Shown one piece after another: positions 59,989 to 64,000 of a stretch of 64,000 nucleotides of DNA. Positions within the stretch are counted from its first letter, which is position 1; the number at the start of each line of letters is the position of its first letter. The notes beneath the pieces were generated by a model. The model searched no databases and had not been told where the DNA came from. It saw only the letters and a program-made list of their open reading frames with translations. This stretch comes from Ascidia mentula (taxonomy: Eukaryota; Chordata; Ascidiacea; Phlebobranchia; Ascidiidae): positions 22,658,201 through 22,722,200 of the forward strand of contig OX387200.1 of NCBI GenBank assembly GCA_947561715.1, in the 5' to 3' direction. The position numbers and the translations under genes are program-made.

Positions 59989-60909
59989 GGGCAACACTAA
60001 AAGGAGGGACGGAGGGAAGGAGGGACGGAGGGACGATGTACACTAAAGGGAGAGACGGAGGAAAATTGCACCCCTAAGGGAGGGAAACAGTCAGAAGACA
60101 CAATAAAACATAAATACAAGTGCAAACAGGGCTGAAACCGTAAAATCATACATAAGAAAGGATAACAATTGTGGAGGGAAAGATTTGTTGACCATTATGA
60201 TCGAATATACTACAAAGTACATGCAGCAAACAATGTACAGGCGCTTATGGAGGGAAGGATTTGTCGCACAATTCGACGGAGTGAAGAATTTGTTAAACAT
60301 TGTGACCGAATATACTACAAAGAACATGCAATAATCAATGTACAGGCGCTTATGGAGGGAAGGATTTGTCGCAGAATTTAACGGAGGGAAGAATTTGTCG
60401 CACAATTCGATGGAGGGAAGAATTTGTTGACCATTGTGACCGAATATACTACAAAGTACATGCAATAAACAATGTACAGGCGCTTATGAACAAATTCTTC
60501 CTCCGTCGAATTGTGCGACAAATCCTTCCCTCCATTAAATTGTGCGACAAATCCTTCCCTCCATGAAATTGTGCGACAAATCCTTCCCTCCGTCGAATTG
60601 TGCGACAAATCTTTCCCTCCGTTAAATTCTGCGACAAATCCTTCCCTCCATAAGCGCCTGTACATTGTTTGCTGCATGTACTTTGTAGTATATTCGGTCA
60701 TAATGGTCAACAAATCTTTCCCTCCACAATTATTATCCTTTCTTATGTATGATTTTACGGTTTCAGCCCTGTTTGCACTTGTATTTATGTTTTATTGTGT
60801 CTTTTGACTGTTTCCCTCCCTTAGGGGTGCAATTTTCCTCCGTCCCTCCCTTTAGTGTACATCGTCCCTCCGTCCCTCCTTCCCTCCGTCCCTCCTTTTA
60901 GTGTTGCCC
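59989..60909. mobile_element. 921-bp near-palindromic foldback element with 9-bp target duplication
   Basis: Ends GGGCAACACTAAAAGGAGGG and CCCTCCTTTTAGTGTTGCCC are exact inverse copies, and the two halves stay complementary for almost the full length. GTTTATGTT flanks both sides (59980-59988, 60910-60918); 9 bp is the Mutator/MULE size. Subterminal GGGAGGGACGGAGG runs and, inside, 120-bp direct units with GGCGCTTATGGAGGG and AATATACTACAAAG. Open frames on both strands are repeat artefacts; no transposase. Confidence 0.92.
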
Positions 60910-60918
60910 GTTTATGTT

Positions 60919-61990
60919 AAGTTGTAAACTGTAGGCAGGCTAACGTGAACAAAGTTAACAAACTTTTATTTTCAAGTACATTTATTGTCAGTTACAGCTT
61001 TCCTGGTATTTTACATTTTTTGGTAGTTTCAGGTAAGATGGAAAAAACATATATTTTTTAGGTTTTACCTGCACGCTTTAACCTAAAATTATTAGGTTTT
61101 GAAAAAAGCCATTGCTTTTTGTGGCAAATCTTCAATCAATTACGTACATTAGTTTGGAAAATATTACCTCATTTTCAAACTTGGTAAAAAGGTCCGTTTT
61201 ACCTTAATAGACTAAGATGAGATTCCCCCTTCTTATTTGCATTCTGCAGAAAAGGATGTACAGAATAAATGACATCAATACTATTATTTTTTTGTTTATT
61301 GCCAGTTTGGAAAAAAATGTTTTTAAATAAATCGCTGTGGAGGTTTATTCAGTTTCCTAAAACAATCAATAATTTCAAAAAGTGTTTTTCACAAAATTAT
61401 ATCACCGCTGTTTTCTGTTGTTGGTTGTTCCGTTCGTAAAGGTTAAAACAGTGTATCGTCACCTGTAATTCTTAAAAAGGAATGTTTTTGTGTGAGGTCA
61501 GCGTAGTAAACATTAAGCACGTAAATAATGTGGGAAAATTACGTGTTTAAACTGTTCTCTGCATTAATGGGCTACTACATGTATAGCAATAACAATATAC
61601 ATCAGACAGTTATTATGCAAACTATGAATATAAAATGTGACATAATTGTGTGGTTTGTAAGATTTGGGATATTAACAACAGTAAATAAACATTCTTAGAA
61701 CATATTTAAACAAATAAATGTGGAATGCCTACAAGGTGGTATTTTTAAAACAAGCAAGCATGGAGATTACACTATGTGGTACCTTTCTTTCCATTGATTG
61801 TCATGACCAACTGACTACTTGGCATCTGATAGTGTTACTGGCTTGGGTATTACCCAAAAGCTGTAGATGTTCACATTGTTTCGACATATAAGTCACATCA
61901 GTTCAGCTCTTTTGCATAAAAATAGTTTGTGTGGTATAAATACTTAAAAATGTAATACATTCTCAGAAAGCTAACAACAAACCTCTTATA
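60919..61990. other. Gene-poor AT-rich interval
   Basis: No coding segment or repeat recognised. Confidence 0.4.
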
Positions 61991-61994
61991 CACA

Positions 61995-62040
61995 CACTGT
62001 TTCGACCTGTAAGGTCTCATTAGTGCAGCTGTTGACAGTG
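61995..62040 (-). ncRNA. Hammerhead-ribozyme-like motif (decayed)
   Basis: Minus strand: CACTGTC, ten bases, CTAATGA, the hairpin GACCT-TAC-AGGTC, then GAAACAGTG. CACTGT pairs perfectly with ACAGTG to form a 6-bp stem III closing on the UC cleavage position, and stem II has 5 bp. CTGATGA has its essential first G changed to A, and the ten bases between cleavage site and core are too short for a normal stem I, so activity as a monomer is unlikely. Confidence 0.4.
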
Positions 62041-62250
62041 GCACTGTGCTAGCTTTTACACTAGCGGGTACACTAATTTCCACTTTGTGGTACCTTTCGG
62101 TCAACGTCGATCTGTTGGGTACCCTATACTGAGTACCAAACAACAGAGACGACAAACCACTGTGGAGCGCACTATGGCCAAACGGATCTGCTTGGTAACC
62201 GATAGTGCTAAAGGCAAAAACACCAATGCAATGTATGTGGAAAAACCCAT

Positions 62251-62293
62251 AATATTGGAAAGCTACATGCCGTGTTGGCAGCTTTCCAATATT
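62251..62293. repeat. Perfect 14-bp hairpin
   Basis: AATATTGGAAAGCT (62251-62264) and its exact inverse (62280-62293) around a 15-base loop. Confidence 0.8.
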
Positions 62294-62510
62294 GTGGCTT
62301 TTTTGCACATAAACCCCTTGTATTTACCTGATTTTTTTTCAGGAACAAATCTTCAGCAATAGTCAAGTCATAATATTTGTTTTTTGAATTATGAAGTTGT
62401 TCTTAGGAAAACTCTTAATGGATTTACTCATAATTCTAAAAACAAAAATGCTGACTCATATTGCAGAAAACAATTCCAGTAAATTGTTACTGACACTGCC
62501 AGGCATATTT

Positions 62511-62665
62511 TATTGCTGAATACTGCTCTTCTGGCAAACTTTATTTGTTTATGTGCCACCACATTGTGATTAATTTACATTTTATACCTCCTGATGAAGG
62601 CTGCTGCTTATCAGCCGAAACATCGATAAAAATAAAGTTTGCCAGAAGAGCAGTATTCAGCAATA
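62511..62665 (+). mobile_element. Hairpin element with intact CTGATGA/GAAA boxes
   Basis: Perfect 35-bp arms at 62511-62545 and 62631-62665 enclose an 85-base centre with CTGATGA at 62591, a stem GGCTG/CAGCC (62599-62603 with 62612-62616) and GAAA at 62617. This is the hammerhead core order, and the right arm starts AATAAAG as in the RUBCN-intron hairpin. Stem III and the cleavage triplet are not obvious. No target duplication was found. Confidence 0.5.
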
Positions 62666-62833
62666 AGCCTTTTCAGATTCAATTTCAAATGTTTTGGCTG
62701 TCATCAGTTTTAATAATGTTTACAACTATTAATCATAAAATGATTGCAATAAATAAAATGTGTCAAAGCTTTTTACAGTATTGGGCCAGCCTTTTTATTC
62801 TCAGGGTCCTTCTTGGTTTAGTTGCTATAGATC

Positions 62834-63090
62834 AGTGGTTCCCAACCAATTATATCACATGCCACTAAAAAGTCCTGCACAGTTATGATGAACCACCTGC
62901 ATTTCATCAACAAACAATTATGGCACAATAAGTGAAAAACCACCTTTAAACCATGACATGTATGATTCTAAATAATTTCAAATTTTAATGTAGGTTATAG
63001 GTAAGTTTTTCTGCGCAAAACATTTTAGGCAAATGTTCTTGCGTACCACCTGGGTGCCTTTTGTATCCCACCGGTAAAATAAAAACCATT
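62834..63090. mobile_element. hAT-like remnant
   Basis: CAGTGGTTCCCAACC at 62834 is a typical hAT 5' end; the right end is decayed (TACCACCTGGGTGCC region). Confidence 0.4.
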
Positions 63091-64000
63091 AGGCCTCCAT
63101 TCTTCAAGTATTTGCCAATTATAAAAACTTTCTTCATAGTACCATAAGTAATAAGTGACTAAATTGTTATGTGCAGTACAGTGCTTATTTGGGAGTTAAC
63201 TTTTTTTGCTATCAACAAACTTGAAGGGTTTCCAGGCCACACATAAACCTTAATATCTATCTAAAAAAAAATTCTCTTAACTTTTATGACAAAATGGTGT
63301 AGAGGTAAATTTTGTTACAAAAATCTCTCCAGTAGGCAACAGTTGTAATATTTGCTTAACCTCTTTTTGTTGTATTTAGTTCACAATTCTTGTTCACAAT
63401 ATTTTGTCAGGATGATAAATGCTAGCCATGTAGTTGGTCATTAGGGTTTTTTGTCACAAAATTTTCCTCCATGCCGTTCTGTCAGAAAAGCAAGGAGTTT
63501 AGTCCGATCCGAATCGAAGCATTAACTCATGGTACTGTGATAGTATTTGCTCAAAACTGGCATCAACTACCAATGTGGATCAATCAGTTGCTAAAGAACA
63601 AAGGCATTGGTAAGAGGAGTTAGTTTCCATTCAAACTTTTTCTTGAGAACATCCAACACATAGTCATCCACAGATGCTGGCGTGTGTCTTACCAGATTTT
63701 GAATCTGGAGGTGTGTCCCAAATATCATTTGTTAAAATTGCTCATCCCCGTGCTCTGCTTGTCCTTGCTAAATTTAAATTATATCTATAGGAAGTCTTTG
63801 CTTGGCCGTTTGGTCAGCAAAGTCGGCTGATAGTCACACCAGCTGGCCATCTGTCTGCAGCTTGTACACAATTCATATCTGTATGGTTTGGGAAAAACGT
63901 TGTGATCTCTAGAGTGTCCTGGATAAAAGCGAGTTGAAACAGAGTTGAGAAGACAACTTTGTTCCGGCGGGTAATTAATTTTTTGAAACGATGTGTGAGA
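63091..64000. other. Right edge of window, no supported gene
   Basis: AT-rich. Short stretches such as 63470-63730 have no open frame of useful length or recognisable exon. The last 36 bases resemble 57728-57770. Confidence 0.4.

Noticed and set aside
60091-60807. Several overlapping frames of 60-124 codons
   Set aside because: All lie in the palindromic foldback and mirror each other on the two strands.

Overview
The window looks like nuclear DNA of a tunicate, most likely an ascidian of the Ciona type. It is AT-rich, has chordate-type gene content and many introns of about 50-70 bp with GT..AG ends, and carries a precursor for a family of short peptides ending in Leu-Phe that I know only from Ciona. 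No prokaryotic features (operon-like runs, Shine-Dalgarno sites, CRISPR) are seen. Exon models below were built by hand; except where stated, every splice junction keeps the reading frame. Layout, left to right: the last ~1,410 codons of ADGRV1 (+, Calx-beta repeats, GPS, seven membrane helices, C-terminus DTHL); AASDHPPT (-, single exon, tail to tail with ADGRV1); a 1.9-kb inverted-repeat element; ROGDI (+); a NUFIP2-like gene (-); EIF2S3/eIF2-gamma (-), with a ~2.2-kb minisatellite in one intron; a repeat-rich gap with a hAT element; RUBCN/Rubicon (-, 19 exons); two foldback elements, one holding a solo LTR; RNF185 (+); a 6.5-kb gap with nested transposons and a LINE remnant; an ADP/ATP translocase (-, single exon); SFSWAP (+, 23 exons over 9.5 kb) with a possible alternative terminal exon and an antisense STPG4-like gene inside one intron; an LF-type neuropeptide precursor (-); and an 8.4-kb gene-poor tail with a hAT MITE, a 921-bp near-palindrome with 9-bp target duplications, and hammerhead-ribozyme-like motifs. 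The genes are unrelated housekeeping or cell-biology genes (translation initiation, splicing, ERAD, autophagy control, mitochondrial ADP/ATP exchange, CoA-dependent carrier protein activation) and do not form one pathway. The links seen are positional: convergent 3' ends (ADGRV1/AASDHPPT, ROGDI/NUFIP2-like, SFSWAP short form/STPG4-like, SFSWAP long form/LF precursor) and a nested gene. The most interesting items are the LF-peptide precursor with six distinct Leu-Phe peptides, the SFSWAP gene with a phase-matched early terminal exon that would remove its basic/RS tail, and five scattered CTGATGA...GAAA-like hammerhead motifs, two of them inside hairpin insertions and one flanked by a 12-bp target duplication.
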